This document shows positions 22,668-35,000 of a stretch of DNA of 64,000 nt, piece after piece. This stretch comes from Clitopilus passeckerianus (taxonomy: Eukaryota; Basidiomycota; Agaricomycetes; Agaricales; Entolomataceae), in contig CALYLX010000139.1 of NCBI GenBank assembly GCA_944990035.1, positions 1 through 64,000 of the forward strand. The letters are read 5' to 3'. The position numbers were made by a program, and so were the translations under genes. How positions within the stretch are numbered: the stretch's first letter is position 1; the number at the start of each line of letters is the position of its first letter. The notes under the pieces are model-generated. The model did no database searches and had not been told where the DNA came from. It saw nothing but the letters and a program-made list of their open reading frames with translations.

Positions 22668-23037
22668 CGTTGGTTATTGTACGAGAGGGTATTTGGGCCT
22701 CCATCCGGCAGAACCCAGGCTTTTATCGTCGATTGGAGAAATCGTCATCTGCGATGAGCGTTGCCCAGCAAAACATGAGCTTTGGAGCTGTCCTGACATG
22801 ACGAGGCTGTGGGGTTGGCTCTCTTAGGCGCCCAGTGAACTTATGCTCCGTATGGAAATTCCCCCAATATTGCAGTAAGGAGGCCTCTCCAAGTCGTAAC
22901 GATAGTTGAACCGTGCAAGGGTGTTGTTACAAGAAATATATTTGAAGCTTACTGTATGCAAGGTGGTGGATGAGAAGAGCACGCAAGCCGATCAAACGCG
23001 GACAAATTCTGCGGCGCAAACTGCCACCAACAAAATC
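22668..23037. other. Divergent promoter, GH128 copy 2 and pterin-dehydratase-like gene
   Basis: 370 bp between divergent start codons, with no gene of its own. It includes the GATAAAAG box of the glucanase gene, annotated separately. Confidence 0.5.
22720..22727 (-). promoter_or_regulatory. GATAAAAG box upstream of GH128 gene 2
   Basis: GATAAAAG on the minus strand, about 53 nt before the ATG at 22667. The same core sits about 60 nt before the start of GH128 gene 1. Confidence 0.45.
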
Positions 23038-24113
23038 ATGTTGGCTGCCCGTACCCCGACCTTCCGCTCGTCGTCCTCGTCTGTTCGCTGTATACCAATA
23101 CCAAGACGCAGAGTTCTGCTACCTCAAAGCCATGTCATATCTAGACTGTACTCCGAGAACAGCAAACCTCCAGCTCGGAGCTCTGACGCTTCCCTGACGG
23201 AAAGACCAAAAGTTTCTGCAAATCTGGATAAAGCCCTTTCCATCCCACCCAGGGTCAAAGGCTGGCCCACACCCTGGCTAAACCAAAGTTCCTTCGAAAA
23301 CTACATGCAACCTCTGTATGACCGTGGTTGGGGAATACGCTTCATGCCACGGCTAAACAAGGAGCCCCGGACGCTTGGCCTGAGCGCTGGGTATAGGTTG
23401 AAGGGCTGGAACCAGACCATGAAGTTTCTCACCGAGTTGAATACGCTTTGCAGGAGGGAAAAGGTCAGTGTCCAAGCCCAGCAGATCCTCGGGATTCGAA
23501 ACTAAAGAAACGCATTTGTATACAGCACCACCCCGTCTCGTTCTCAATATACAACAACCCAACCCATGCAGATATCAAGCTTATGGTACAAACCCACTCC
23601 GCTGTGCGTCCAGCAGGCTTCGTACGGGATGCTGAAGATACCGCAGAAAGAGAAGCCCTCGAACTACCTGGCCCAACCCTCCGTGACGTCCGCCTTGCCG
23701 TTCTCATCCACAACCTATGGGAAGAGGAGGCGACTGCCCCAACCACCGACCAGCCTAACTTATCTCACGTCGAATGGATGAAAATGCTACAAAAGCTCAT
23801 GGGTGATCCGTTGGACCCCAACCCAAAAGCCAGCTCCTCAGAAGCAGATAAGGTGGAAATGGCTTTCAATCCGAACTCTACCCGAGGAGGACTTTGGACG
23901 CCTGTTTCCATGCAACCTTCTTGGAGTCAGCTGGCGTGCGAGATGGCGAGGTGTAACGATAAACCTATCAGTACTGCCTACAACTGGGCAATTGGGAAGG
24001 TGGACATTTCTGAGGATGCCAGTCGCGAGGATGGGAAAGATACGAAGAAGGGGAGGAAGAGGAGGAATTATTTTATAAGAACGACCAAGGCCAAGAAGGG
24101 AGGTACTCTCTGA
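23038..24113 (+). CDS. Mitochondrial pterin-4a-carbinolamine dehydratase-like protein
   Basis: Two exons, 23038-23463 and 23526-24113, giving 337 residues. The N-terminus (MLAARTPTFRSSSSS, then Arg-rich up to SRLYSEN) looks like a mitochondrial presequence. The central part resembles the PCD/DCoH fold: LYDRGWGIRF, LKGWNQTMKFLTELN, then HHPVSFSIYNNPTHADI and LMVQTHSA, with the HHP and TH elements in the family order. The intron falls exactly before the first His of HHP. The C-terminal extension ends in a Lys/Arg-rich tail and has no known domain. PCD enzymes recycle pterin cofactors; whether this protein is an enzyme is unknown. An earlier ATG is not available in frame. Confidence 0.7.
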
Positions 24114-24260
24114 AATTGAGACATGTACCTATTGCGGTCCCGGGGAAGAGAACAGTGGACTTGTTCGCATCTTACTATTCTATTCTAGACAGATCAATAA
24201 CGATAAAGTGATATTTTTACCAGTCCCAGTTCTTGGGGGACGTCGAGTACAGATTGCCCA

Positions 24261-25367
24261 CTATGCGCGTCCACGCAACAACTCCTTGACCGAAGTCAAA
24301 TACGCTTGGCAGTCATCTGGTATTGAAAGGTCGACGACAGAAAGGTCCTGACCCATATGAATCTCGCTAGTGGTGCCAGAGAGTGGCGTAACACCTTCCA
24401 GCTGTGCTATTTTGAAAAGAGCCTGGGCTGGCGTGCATTGCGAAGCTTGGGCAATGGCAAGTAACGCAGGGTTTTTGAGGAGTGTAGGAGAGCCGGAGAG
24501 TGTCCAGAATGACCTACAGAGCGAGCAATTAGCAAGGGGTCGACTTCTTGGAGGTTAAGGACCTACTGGTACAAGATTTCGTTCTCCCGACAGTACTGGA
24601 CCACCTCCCTGTCCCATGCGTTCCCTTCGAACCACCTATTCTGCACAACCTGTACCTTCCTCTCTTTCCCAAGGGCATGCAGTAGGCCTACATCGTATGT
24701 GTTGCTGATACCGATCATCTTCACTTTCCCAGCATCTTGGAGCTTAATGAGCTCACGCCAAGCTTCGAGAGTAAGTTCAATGGACTTGAGTGGTGAATGG
24801 AGAATGTAGCTATCAAGGTAGGTGGTGCTCAGGTTCGACAGGGATTTTTGGAAAGAGGTCTGGACTTGAATAGGGATGGGGTCGGAGGCTTTGTATGGGA
24901 GAGGCTTGGAGGTGTCCTGGCCACCGATTGGCGTATACCTTGAGCAGAGAGGTCAGCATAGCTCAGAATAGAGGAGTAGAATGATATGTACTTTGTCTGT
25001 ATCCAGAGGTCTTCGCGCTTTATGCCATGGTTTGAGTCAAGCTCCAGGAGAGCTTTGCCAACAAGGTCCTCACTTCACGGCGGTTGCTTGGTTGTGCTCA
25101 CTCATAGAGTGGAGCTACTTACCGGTAATGCTTTGGCTGACACGCTATTCGAGGCTTGTCAGGAAAATTACGTACTTCTGGGTGAATTCCATTGCTCACC
25201 TGTATCAATCGCTCGAAAGCCGTGCTGTACGGCCTGTACTACAAGGCCCGTAGTCCGCTCCTGTTTCCTAAGCAAGCCAAGTTAGTGATGCTCTCTTACC
25301 ATAACAATACAGCGCTTCACCAGGCAGTGCCATAGATGATTCTCGCAGCAATCTTTGCGCCCGACAT
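24261..25367 (-). CDS. Aldo-keto reductase
   Basis: NAD(P)H-dependent reductase of the AKR superfamily, reconstructed from six exons. From the ATG at 25367: MSGAKIAARIIYGTAW; an intron; ERTTGLVVQAVQHGFRAIDT; an intron; ACQPKHYRE (catalytic Tyr); DLVGKALLELDSNHGIKRED and LWIQTKYTP (catalytic Lys); YLDSYILHSPL (catalytic His); GKVKMIGISNTYDV; and an end SVKELLRGRA. The catalytic Asp is in AIDTA, so the full D-Y-K-H tetrad is present. The frame is intact across all junctions, which confirms the exon choices. The substrate cannot be read from sequence. Divergent from ATG3 with only 184 bp between the start codons. Confidence 0.88.
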
Positions 25368-25551
25368 CGCTTTAAAAGGCCAAGTTACGGGGTGTGGCGT
25401 CAAGAGGAACAATGATCTAAGCGGGACCAGATTGGGTATCTTATCCCCACGTGGCCCTGGAACGCCTCAAGGCTTTGAACCGAACGTTGAATCGATTTGG
25501 AGTGCGACCACCAGACTTTGCACTGATCTTTCACTTTAACGACCACCAACG

Positions 25552-26994
25552 ATGCAGGCCCTTCAGGTATGAACCAGGAAAGTTCTTGAAAAGTTGTAGA
25601 CTAACCTCAGGGACAGTCTCATTTCTTCAATGTTCGCGACATGCTCAGTCCAGTACGCCACTCAGTTGAATTTCACCTGACTGTAGATCGGTAGCTGATA
25701 GGCGTTACTAGGTGTTGAAGGAGAGTAGATTCAAGGAGGAAGGTCGTATCACGCCTGGTAAGCTCATTGAGACGCACATTAACGCGTATTATCGTTCTAA
25801 CTGCGGCAACAGAGGAGTTCGTTGCTGCAGGCGACTTTCTGGTGTACAAGTTCCCCGTGTGGAAATGGTTTGGGCCGTCCTCGTGTTAATGTGACTTGTT
25901 AAAGCTAATATACGACATAAACAGGGAAGCTGGAGATGCAACCAAGACTAGAGACTTCCTGCCCAAAGATAAGCAGTACCTAGTAACACGCGGCGTGCCC
26001 TGCCTGCGTCGTGCCACTTCTCTCGCTTACACCGATGCCGACGAGGATGCAGAACGTCTGCTCTCATTCGCTGACTCCTCCACCCCAACGCTTCTGGTGA
26101 AGATGAGTGGGTCGAAACTCATGCTGGGAGGAAGGCCACCCAGGATTCTGCTGCCAATGCGGGCACTATTGCTGACATCCCTGATTTGGATGGAGACCAA
26201 GACGAGGTGACAGCTAAGATGGGTAATGTATCCATTGGAGGGACAACACCAGGAGAGATACCTGATATGGATGATATCCCTGATATGGAGGATGAGATTG
26301 AGGAAGAGGAGGACACCGCTGCCGCCGCTCCCAAGCCTTCAAAGGTTGTTGACGCTAGGTAGGCATATCTTGCGCGTGCTTTTGCCATACATGGTGCTCA
26401 TATACCTAAATTAGCGAGATCGAACCGGCGAAGGGCAACCTTCTGCAGGTACGAACGTACGATGTGATGATCACATACGACAAATATTACCAGACACCCC
26501 GCTCTTGGCTCATTGGTTACGACGAGGTTAGCCTACCTAACACACTTCGCCTTTTCCCCACCTCCTAACATTCTTCTGTATTCCAGAATGGTAAACCCTT
26601 GACCCCAGCCCAAATATTCCAAGACATCTCCGCGGACCATGCTCAAAAGACTGTCACAATCGAACCCTTCATCCATAGCACATCCCTGCAAGCCGCCTCT
26701 GTGCACCCCTGCAAACACTCTAATGTTATGAAGAAAGTCATCGACAGGATGAACGCCTCCATCATCGAAGCTCAACTAGCCAGACGCAAGGCTGCCGGCC
26801 AATCTATCCCCTCCAAGGACTCGAAGAAGAGGTGGTTCAGCAGGAAGGTCAGCGGACCTGCGTCGGCTTCAAAAGACGTTGGGGACGATGATGAGGTTGA
26901 GGGCATGAGGGTTGATTTCTACTTGGTCGTGTTCTTGAAGTTTATCGCCTCGATTGTGCCAACTATCGAGGTGGATTCGACAACGGCGTTCTGA
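25552..26994 (+). CDS. atg3: Atg3, E2-like enzyme of autophagy
   Basis: Transfers Atg8 to phosphatidylethanolamine during autophagosome formation. The first exon is five codons (MQALQ, start 25552). Spliced exons then give [63 protein letters not shown] and DEWVETH. A long acidic flexible region follows, then SWLIGYDE and [12 protein letters not shown] with the active-site Cys, and [20 protein letters not shown] at the C-terminus, all diagnostic. At about 26083 the frame shifts by one base in a C-run just before the [10 protein letters not shown] part. This is probably an assembly indel, because the gene is otherwise complete and the rest is conserved. Confidence 0.95.
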
Positions 26995-27238
26995 GTTCTT
27001 CCACTGGGGACTAACGAGGTGTCCATATCATAATGGTCGGAGGGTTCACGGAGCTGATGAGGCTCGTTCTATGGTGTTATAGTGTTTTGTACTTCATACC
27101 TGTATTGCTCAATGTACACAATATACTCTTATTACTGAAAGTTCGTTGTCAAAAATCTACGTGCAACCTATCGGTCGGTTCTATTGACTATGAATACAGA
27201 GATCGGCGTCACAAAAATCCAGCAAATGTAAAAACTGA

Positions 27239-27312
27239 TGAGTCGACCCAGGCTCGAACTGAGGACCTTCTGTGTGTTAGACAGATGCGATAACCAACTA
27301 CGCCATCGACCC
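27239..27312 (-). tRNA. tRNA-Val (AAC)
   Basis: The minus strand folds into a full cloverleaf without an intron. The acceptor arm GGGTCGA pairs with TCGACTC (one G-U pair) followed by discriminator A. The anticodon stem TCTGT/ACAGA closes the loop CTAACAC with anticodon AAC, and the T arm contains GTTCGAGCC. It lies downstream of ATG3. Confidence 0.9.
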
Positions 27313-27904
27313 AATTAAAACATCAAGTACCTAGGCAAATACAAAGTCATCAGCATTTGGGCCTCCAAAAGCTTCGTGCATTTGTGACAAGTTTTCTTGC
27401 AAAGTTCTCCTAAGGATTAGTCCGACTAAAATTCTTACATCCTACACTACATTACGGATTCATAACTGTGACGAATTTCGATCTCTCGATAAGCACCAGT
27501 CCATTAATTAGGCCCTGAAGGACATCCCTCCATCATCCTTGAGTCACACTCAAGGCGGTCTTGTGGCGTTGAATGCGAGTGCTCCGAGTGTGGACGGAGG
27601 CACATTAATGCGAGTCGCAAACGATCGTCGGATGGCGGATATGTGGCACTGCGAATCTGGGGTGCGTCGCAAGCCATATCGGAAACTCATGTGGGGTCTT
27701 GTATGTTTTATGTTTCGTCCCCTGGACATAGTGCGGGGAAATTGGGTCGAACATAAGAGGGTGAAGGATCTGTATGTTGATCATCGAGGCGCAAGGAAGG
27801 AAAGAAGCAGGACGAGCATTGACATGCCAAGAGCTAGATGGATCTGCGCCGTCGTTCACCTGAGGCCCCCACATCGCATCCGGAGCCTTGACATAGGGGA
27901 CGCC
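27313..27904. other. Spacer, no supported gene
   Basis: Between tRNA-Val and the DUF7330 gene. Open frames here on both strands lack family motifs and splice partners. Confidence 0.5.
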
Positions 27905-28994
27905 TCAGAACCTCTTCATGACTGTCTGCCAAAATCCATTCTTAAAATCATGTGAATCGACACCGCTGAAACCTATAATGATGCTCCCGAAGCGTGTCTT
28001 CATCTGGGCGAAGTTGACTGGGGATTTGTCTCTGACCAAATGGTCCCCCAGCATCACTATGGCTTCAGAATCAGCTTCGTGGATAATCTTCATTGCCTTC
28101 TTGAAGTTGGGGAGGAATTTGAGGCTTCCCCAATGTGATTTGACGTGGAACATCCCACTGTAGTTAAGGGGCAAGAGAAGGAGAATGTCGCCTACGCAAA
28201 GAATTAGCCAAGAATCAAACCAATGTCCTTGGTGTTCCATACCTCGGACAGAGAAGACTTCCAAGCCCATTGCAGGACTCTCAGGCGCTGGGGTCAGCTA
28301 AAGGGGATAATCGTAAATGCGACATACAACCTTGAGACGGTCCGAAATCACGTACCAGCTGAACAGTAATGTTGCCTGACCAAGAAGCCACGAGGACATC
28401 AACTTTTTGACCTTCTCTTCTGGTCTTTCCAGTCGTTGACAGGGACAACGAAACCTCTCCATGTTTGGTGCGAAAGGAGGCTTGAGGATATGCTTTTTCT
28501 TTGATTGAAACCCTTTCGTATCGTCAAACCCAACGGCAGATGCTCTGGGGTCAATATGGTAGGTTCCTTAACAATACAGTTTAGCGAGAGGCACTCGGAT
28601 GTTCGACGGAGTGCCGCGTTTAATTTTGCGTACCTGTGATAGGAATAGAACCCTTCTGCATGAAATGTAGGGGTATCAATGTCAGAGAACTTCCGGTTGC
28701 GTGCCATTGGCCTAACCCAGCTTGTGAGCTTGAACCTGGCAATGTTGGGGAAGTTTGTATTGAGGACCCGGTAGGTGACTCCACTACCAGCTTGAGATCA
28801 GGTGTCGACCCTGTAGCTCTAAGTCCTCCGATTCGATGAGGCGGCGGGGGAAGCAACCGATGCCTGTCATATTCTATTGAGTCTTGGCTGGCTGGGACGC
28901 TGAAAGCTCGAGAAGGCGTCGCGTGAGGATCACGTCGACTAAAGGGAGGTAATTCCTCAAGCTGGTCTGGATCAATTTTCGCGTCAATAATCAT
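27905..28994 (-). CDS. DUF7330-type basidiomycete protein
   Basis: Unknown protein of a kind common in agaricomycetes: a Pro/Ser-rich N-terminal half (MIIDAKIDPDQLEELPPFS, RLLPPPPHRIGG) followed by a beta-rich C-terminal domain resembling DUF7330. The domain contains STTGKTRREGQKVDVLV, SWSGNITVQL, LEVFSVRG and LLLLPLNYSGMFHVKSHWG, and ends FKNGFWQTVMKRF. Introns fall near 28620, 28330 and 28200. At about 28454 the frame shifts by one base beside a G-run, after which the VSLSLSTTG strand continues. No signal peptide or membrane helix. The function of the family is not known; I recall the domain name but could not check it. Confidence 0.6.
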
Positions 28995-29357
28995 CGTGTA
29001 AGTTGTTCCTTGCCTCTGAGAGAGATGACTCGATGTTACTTCGGCTTGCTTTCTTCAAAGAACGCAGGAAGAAAAGTCATTTCACCATGCTGCGCGTCGT
29101 GTGAATCGTCGTTCTGGGAGAGATATAGTACAGCCCTGAGCATAGCCGCCGCATTGTCGGCGCTTGTTGTATCCCGGCTTGGGCAAATCATTTAAGTTCT
29201 ATCACTGCGTGTATCAAAGAGGCTGTTCATCGTCTCTACTTCTTATAAACCAACGATCATGAAGATGCCAATAATGAACAAGCAACGCAGGTCTGGATCC
29301 TATCACGAGGACGAAATTGAATGGTAATCTACTAGATGACGCTTGAACCTGTGCGCC
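28995..29357. other. Spacer between DUF7330 gene and UTP25
   Basis: 363 bp with nothing supportable. It should contain the UTP25 3' UTR and the promoter of the DUF7330 gene. Confidence 0.5.
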
Positions 29358-31838
29358 TCATGTAGCTTTTATCAATCCCACCGCAGCTTCTGTCCCAGCA
29401 ATCCTCTCCAGGCGGAACCAATCGTACTTGGAGTACAGGATTCGGCAGGTCAAGTCCGAAACATCGACATCATCGTCAAGGAAGGGGTAAGACAACAGTT
29501 CAGTGAAGAACTGCGGATGATCAGGGGGGCCATAGAAGATGAGGTTACGGATACCACGAAGCTTGTACCTTCGCACAGGAATAACAGTCAACCGCAGCTC
29601 AGACGGAGGCAAAATGAGAGTGACATACCGTTTGTAGAAATGGAAGCGTTCACTTATCAGAAGGAATTGCTTCTGACCGAGGAAGAATGCCTGTCGGGCA
29701 CGGGAAATCTCTTGGTTGGAAGAGTATCTGAAAGCAGATTAGCAATTATAGGAGATGTTAGCTAGTAAGACGTACTCAGAAAGCACGGTAAACGAGACAC
29801 CAGCATGTTTGCGGAAGTAGTTGTGGACCCGAATGAAGTCAAACGAGGACGGCACAAAGACAACAGTGTTCGCACTCTGAACTGCGGATTTCAGAACGGC
29901 AGGCAGTAGCTGTGTCGTAAAGTGATTAAACCGCTTATCAGCTTCGTCTTGTGGGCTCGCGCAATCGGAATGAACGAAGTTCTAGGAATCAGACTTGTTG
30001 AGTATTGACACATAAACCGCACGAAGTGGGTTCACAAACCTGTTCAAGGCCTTCGGGTATACTGACCGGAGAATAATGCCTCTGGGTTCTTATCTTGCCC
30101 GCAACATTTTGCAAAGAAGCATTGAAGAGTGCTCGGGTTTCTGATGTTTCGTATGCAGACAACAGTATCGATTGGCGCAGAAATGCGGCGCTGGGTGCCG
30201 GTGTTAGCCATTTCGCCCGGTAGAGCAAAAGCACGTCAGAAACTCACTGCCCATCGAGATACCAGGGTTTTATCCGTGAAAAATCGGTGTCGTGGGATTC
30301 CTTTGGCAGCTTGTTCAGATGCGACAGAACGAACTGGGGGTGGAGGGTGAGTCAATAATCGGACAGGTAGGTGCTTATGAACGGCTTACCTTTACGTGTT
30401 CCCAGTTTTGCATAGTCAAGGCGTCCATTTGATCAACAACGAGTATCTCGATAGACGAAAGATAATCGGCATTTCTGATAAAATGCTGTAAGAACCGGGA
30501 TAGAAAAACGAGCAGAGTAGGAATATTTACTTGTCTTTCTCGATCGCCCGTCTTAGACCGAGAGGACTTGCCATGATTATATCGCATCCGTAAAACTCGG
30601 TGAACATTTTCACGCTTTTCCGGGTGAGTTTTATCCCCACTCTGAAGTTATCGTCAACATTGCCTTTGAAAATGTCAACATGGTCCGGTGGGTATGTTCC
30701 GGGTTCCGCTTCTACGAGTTTGTCTACTGCATCGGGAGGTAGGCCGTACTCGGACAAAAAGCGTGATCGGTTTTCAACCTGGAATGCGGGAGATGGTGTA
30801 TGCGATGTGAGCGCATTAAACCAGCTGAGCGCAAAAGAGCGGAAGGGAAGGAGCAACAGGACCGAGGGGCGAGTAAACCCTTGATCTTGGACATCTTCTG
30901 GAGGTTCGGCATTCGGATTTGCTTTCGCGGCATGTGCTAGGCGCTCATTATTCTTCAGTACGCGCCGTCGTTTCCTATTGGCTTGTAGGTGAGCAGGGTG
31001 AATAGGATATGCGTGAAGGAAACGGACTTGGTGACATGGTTAATGCTATGCAGAGCGATTGCTTCTCGGGTACTCCGTTTTGTCTCCAGTGGGACCGAGG
31101 TCATGTACAGGTCCTTTCGAGACGACAGACATGACAAGAGGTCGTTTTGTATTTCATTTTGTTCTATTGGTGTAATTAGTCCTGAGGTTCGGTCATCGGT
31201 CATTAGAGGCTAACAGACCTGTCGATTGCTTAGCCTGTCGAGCGGTAAATGGCGTCTTTAGTCGTTCAAGAATCTAGATTCCGATGTCAATGAGAAAATG
31301 AAGACGAGGGGTTTGATTTATGCTTACGTCGATTGGCGGCATATCTTCGGTCGGGGATTGGTTGGTCTCTCCTGGGGTGGAGATCACAGCTGCACCTAGT
31401 TTCCCAATTGACTGAGTCTTATTGGTCCATTTCTTGGATTCCACTGACTCCCTTGCCTCCGATGTCAGGGCAGGTGGCTTTACGCCAAAATGGAGTTCAT
31501 AGAGATCTGAGGCTAAGAAAGCAGCTTTAGCACGAGCGTTTGAAGTTTACTGTTGTTTGATTGTACGCACCTTCTGGCCCGTCATCATCCGCATTAACAG
31601 CCTCTTCTGCCTCCTCTTTTTCTTCGGCCACTTCTGCCTCTATGCTGACCGATTTTTCTTTTTCGGTGGGCCCAGAAACCTGAGGCTCGGCTATGGTCAC
31701 AGACTTGCGTTTGTTGAGCTTTTCAGCGGGTACAAACGTATCATTTTCACGTTTCCTTTTGCCCGGTCGTATTGCAGAGACATTCAAGAGAGTAAGCAGA
31801 GATGTCGTTATAGCATTGGCCTTTTCAACGTCTGCCAT
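29358..31838 (-). CDS. utp25: U3 snoRNA-associated protein Utp25
   Basis: Component of the small-subunit processome for 18S rRNA maturation in the nucleolus (DIEXF/Def in animals), a pseudo-helicase. From the ATG at 31838 ([12 protein letters not shown]) comes an acidic Glu-rich N-terminus, then [91 protein letters not shown] and [18 protein letters not shown]. Further on, [38 protein letters not shown] and [16 protein letters not shown] end at 29358. Frames join cleanly at all introns. A short intergenic stretch separates it from topoisomerase III on the other strand. Confidence 0.93.
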
Positions 31839-32018
31839 TGCAACCCTCAGCGTTGATCAAGTCGAATTCAGAAAATCTTAAAGGCGTTGCCAAACAAGAC
31901 CAAGCAGCTATGTTACAGATCACATGTCCGCGAAACGCGTCTGTCGCGACATACGGCCATGGTAAACACGGTCCGCCTCTTTTCCCCGTACCATATCTAC
32001 AGAGCAGCCAACTAGTCC
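31839..32018. promoter_or_regulatory. 180 bp bidirectional promoter, UTP25 / TOP3
   Basis: The start codons of two divergent nuclear genes lie 180 bp apart, so both promoters must share this space. No TATA box is evident. Shared regulation is an inference from position. Confidence 0.5.
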
Positions 32019-35000
32019 ATGAGAGTGCTCTGTGTGGCAGAGAAGCCGTCTATAGCGAAGTCTATAACCCAGATCCTTAGTGGCGGTCGATTTAATACAG
32101 TAAGCACTTTAAAGACGTGTCCGCGTTGTCCATTTGTCTTCAACGATATTTTTGTAGCTTCCAACTGCCCTGGGTTATATCAAGAATTACAAGTTCGATT
32201 ATCCACAGACAAATTCTCAGTTTACCGTGACCTGTGTTACCGGACACCTTACCGAATGTGATTTTGACGATGCACACCGAAAATGGAACAGTTGCGATCC
32301 GTTTTCTCTCTTCGACGCCCCTGTCTACACAAATACCGCCTCCGATAAGAAGGTCATAGAAACAAACCTTACACAGAATGCGAGGTCGAACGACACCCTG
32401 ATGATTTGGACGGATTGTGACAGGGAAGGGGAACACATCGGTTTAGAGGTCGTAAATGTTTGCCGAAAGGCCAACAGGAACATCGTAATAAGGAGGGCAC
32501 GTTTTAGTGCTATTATTGCTCAGTATGCACTTTTCCTCTATGGCTATTCTCGCAATAACACGTCTGCCAGACAAATACATAATGCTGCTCAGCACCCGGT
32601 AGACCTCGACCGTGCACAAGCCGCTGCAGTAGAAGCAAGAATCTTGCTCGACCTGAGGATAGGTGCTGCATTCACTAGAATGCAAACCCTCATACTACAA
32701 AACCGTTTTGCTCAAATTTCTGAGGGTCGCAATATCATATCTTATGGTAAGAAGACTCGCGTTCGTGAAAGGCGTCGTACTGACTCATTCTAGGACCATG
32801 CCAGTTTCCGACACTTGGCTTTGTTGTTCACAAATGGAATCTAGTGCAGAGCTTTGTCCCCGAACCATTCTGGTATATTCACCTGGCCTTGACCGGCTCA
32901 GAAGGAGAAGAGACCCCTTTCAACTGGAAAAGAGGCCACATATTCGATCAAGAGCTTGCGGTTGCCCTTTACGATGGTGTCATGGCAAACCCCATCGCTC
33001 GGGTCATCCGTGTCACAAAGAAAGGTACAAAGAAATGGTAAACCTCAGCATGCCGAACCGTTTGTAGTCGTGCTAATATCGACCTCAGGAAGCCACTCCC
33101 ATTGACAACAGTCGAGCTCCAGAAAGCCGGATCAAGATTACTCAAGCTTGCACCAAAGAAAGTCCTAGATGTATGTTCACCCCTTCTTAGCCTATACCAA
33201 GGCTGAATGGTTGGTCCGTAGATAGCGGAAAAGCTCTACCAACAAGGATTCCTATCATACCCTCGCACTGAGACGGATCAATTCGACAATGCCTTCGACT
33301 TCCAGACCCTGATACAAAAACAGACCGTCGATCCTAACTGGGGTCAATTCGCTACTTCGTACGTGCAAATCCTTGAATCTGCTCACTATCGGGCTCACTA
33401 TCGGGATCGCTGACATGCCATGATAAGGTTGCGGGAAGGCGGTTTCTCGGTGCCGCGAAAGGGAAAGAAAGACGACAAAGCCCATCCTCCTATTCATCCG
33501 ACGGCACACGTTGCAAACCTCGTTGGTGATGAGAAGAGGGTTTATGAATTCATTGCCCGACGGTTTTTGGCGTGCTGCTCTAAAGACGCCGAAGGCTTTG
33601 AGACGACCGTAGAAGTTGACTGTGGAGGAGAGTTCTTCTCGGCGAAAGGTTAGTGTGCCGGTTCGTTCGTCGATTTGAAGCCTTCTGACAAGCGATGTAT
33701 AGGTCTGATAGTGCTCGAGAGGAACTACCTACTCGTATACCCTTATGACAAGTGGGTGGGTCACGAGCTTCCGGATTTCGAGGAAGGACAAGAGTTCCAA
33801 CCGTCGACTTGTGAACTTAAAGAGGGGCAAACGTCAAGACCAAGTCTGCTGACCGAAGCGGATCTGGTCACGCTCATGGACAAGAATGGAATTGGTGCGT
33901 TTATGATTAAGTTTTTAATAATATCTTTCGAGGAGTTGACAGGGTTTGGTAGGAACGGATGCAACAATTGCGCAGCATATACAGACAATTATTGACCGGG
34001 ACTACGTCATAGAGAAGATGGAAGGCAACACTAAATATCTAATTCCCTCGAAGCTCGGAATTGGCCTGGTCGATGGGTACAACAAACTCGGGCTGGACAA
34101 GAGTCTCACCAAACCTCAATTACGACGAGAGGTACGGGTTTTGCGCCTGATTTCGTTCTTCGTCATCTCACTTTTGACAGACGGAACGGAGCATGGTTCA
34201 AGTCTGCGAGGGGACGAAGTCAAAGGCCGAGATGCTTGAAGAGACCATATCTCAGTACAAAGAGATGTTCATAATTGCCAAACGCGAATTCGAGAAAGTG
34301 GTTACCGTATGTTTTCCCAATCAGTTTCATTCTTCCTATGTCATCTCATTTGTTTCAAATAGAGTGTTCGTGAGTATCTGGATGGAACCAACAATCAAGG
34401 GAATGGTGGGCTCGGAGGTGGGGGTGGAGGCCCAGGGGCCGATCCCCCTGGTGATGGTGGGGGAAGAGGCGGCAATCCTGGGCGGGGCAGAGGAGGACGA
34501 GCGCCGCGGGGTCAGGGAAGAGGCGGGGGCCGAGCTGGTCGAAATGCAAGTGGAACTAATGGTGGTGATTCTGATTTCGGTAAGCACAAAAAAGTTTTCT
34601 GCGGTCAACATATGAGAAGTAACGAGATTTCTGATTGCAATATCAAGATGGCAGCGATCCTCCTGCACCTGCACAACCATTGAACTCGTCGCGCCGAGGC
34701 AACTCGACATCAACAGCCGCTCGCCAAAGAAATGACGCAGGGAACAAGACCAATCCTCCGCCGCACCCAACTCGAATCAACCGCACCCAAGCTCCCAATA
34801 CCAGTGCTGATGCGCCTTCTTGTGAATGCTCACAACCTGCAGTTCAACAAACAGTGACGAAGGAGACAGCAAGTAAAGGGAGAAAATTCTGGACGTGTAA
34901 GAGCCGTGGTTGCGGGTTTTTCCAATGGGCGAACGAGCAACCAGCTGTCATTCCAGCGAAGAGATCATACTCGGCAGTACGTCATAATCAATTAAAGTCA

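Noticed and set aside
27539..27955. Plus-strand open frame near tRNA-Val
   Set aside because: No motif, no splice partner, and it overlaps the 3' end of the DUF7330 gene on the other strand.
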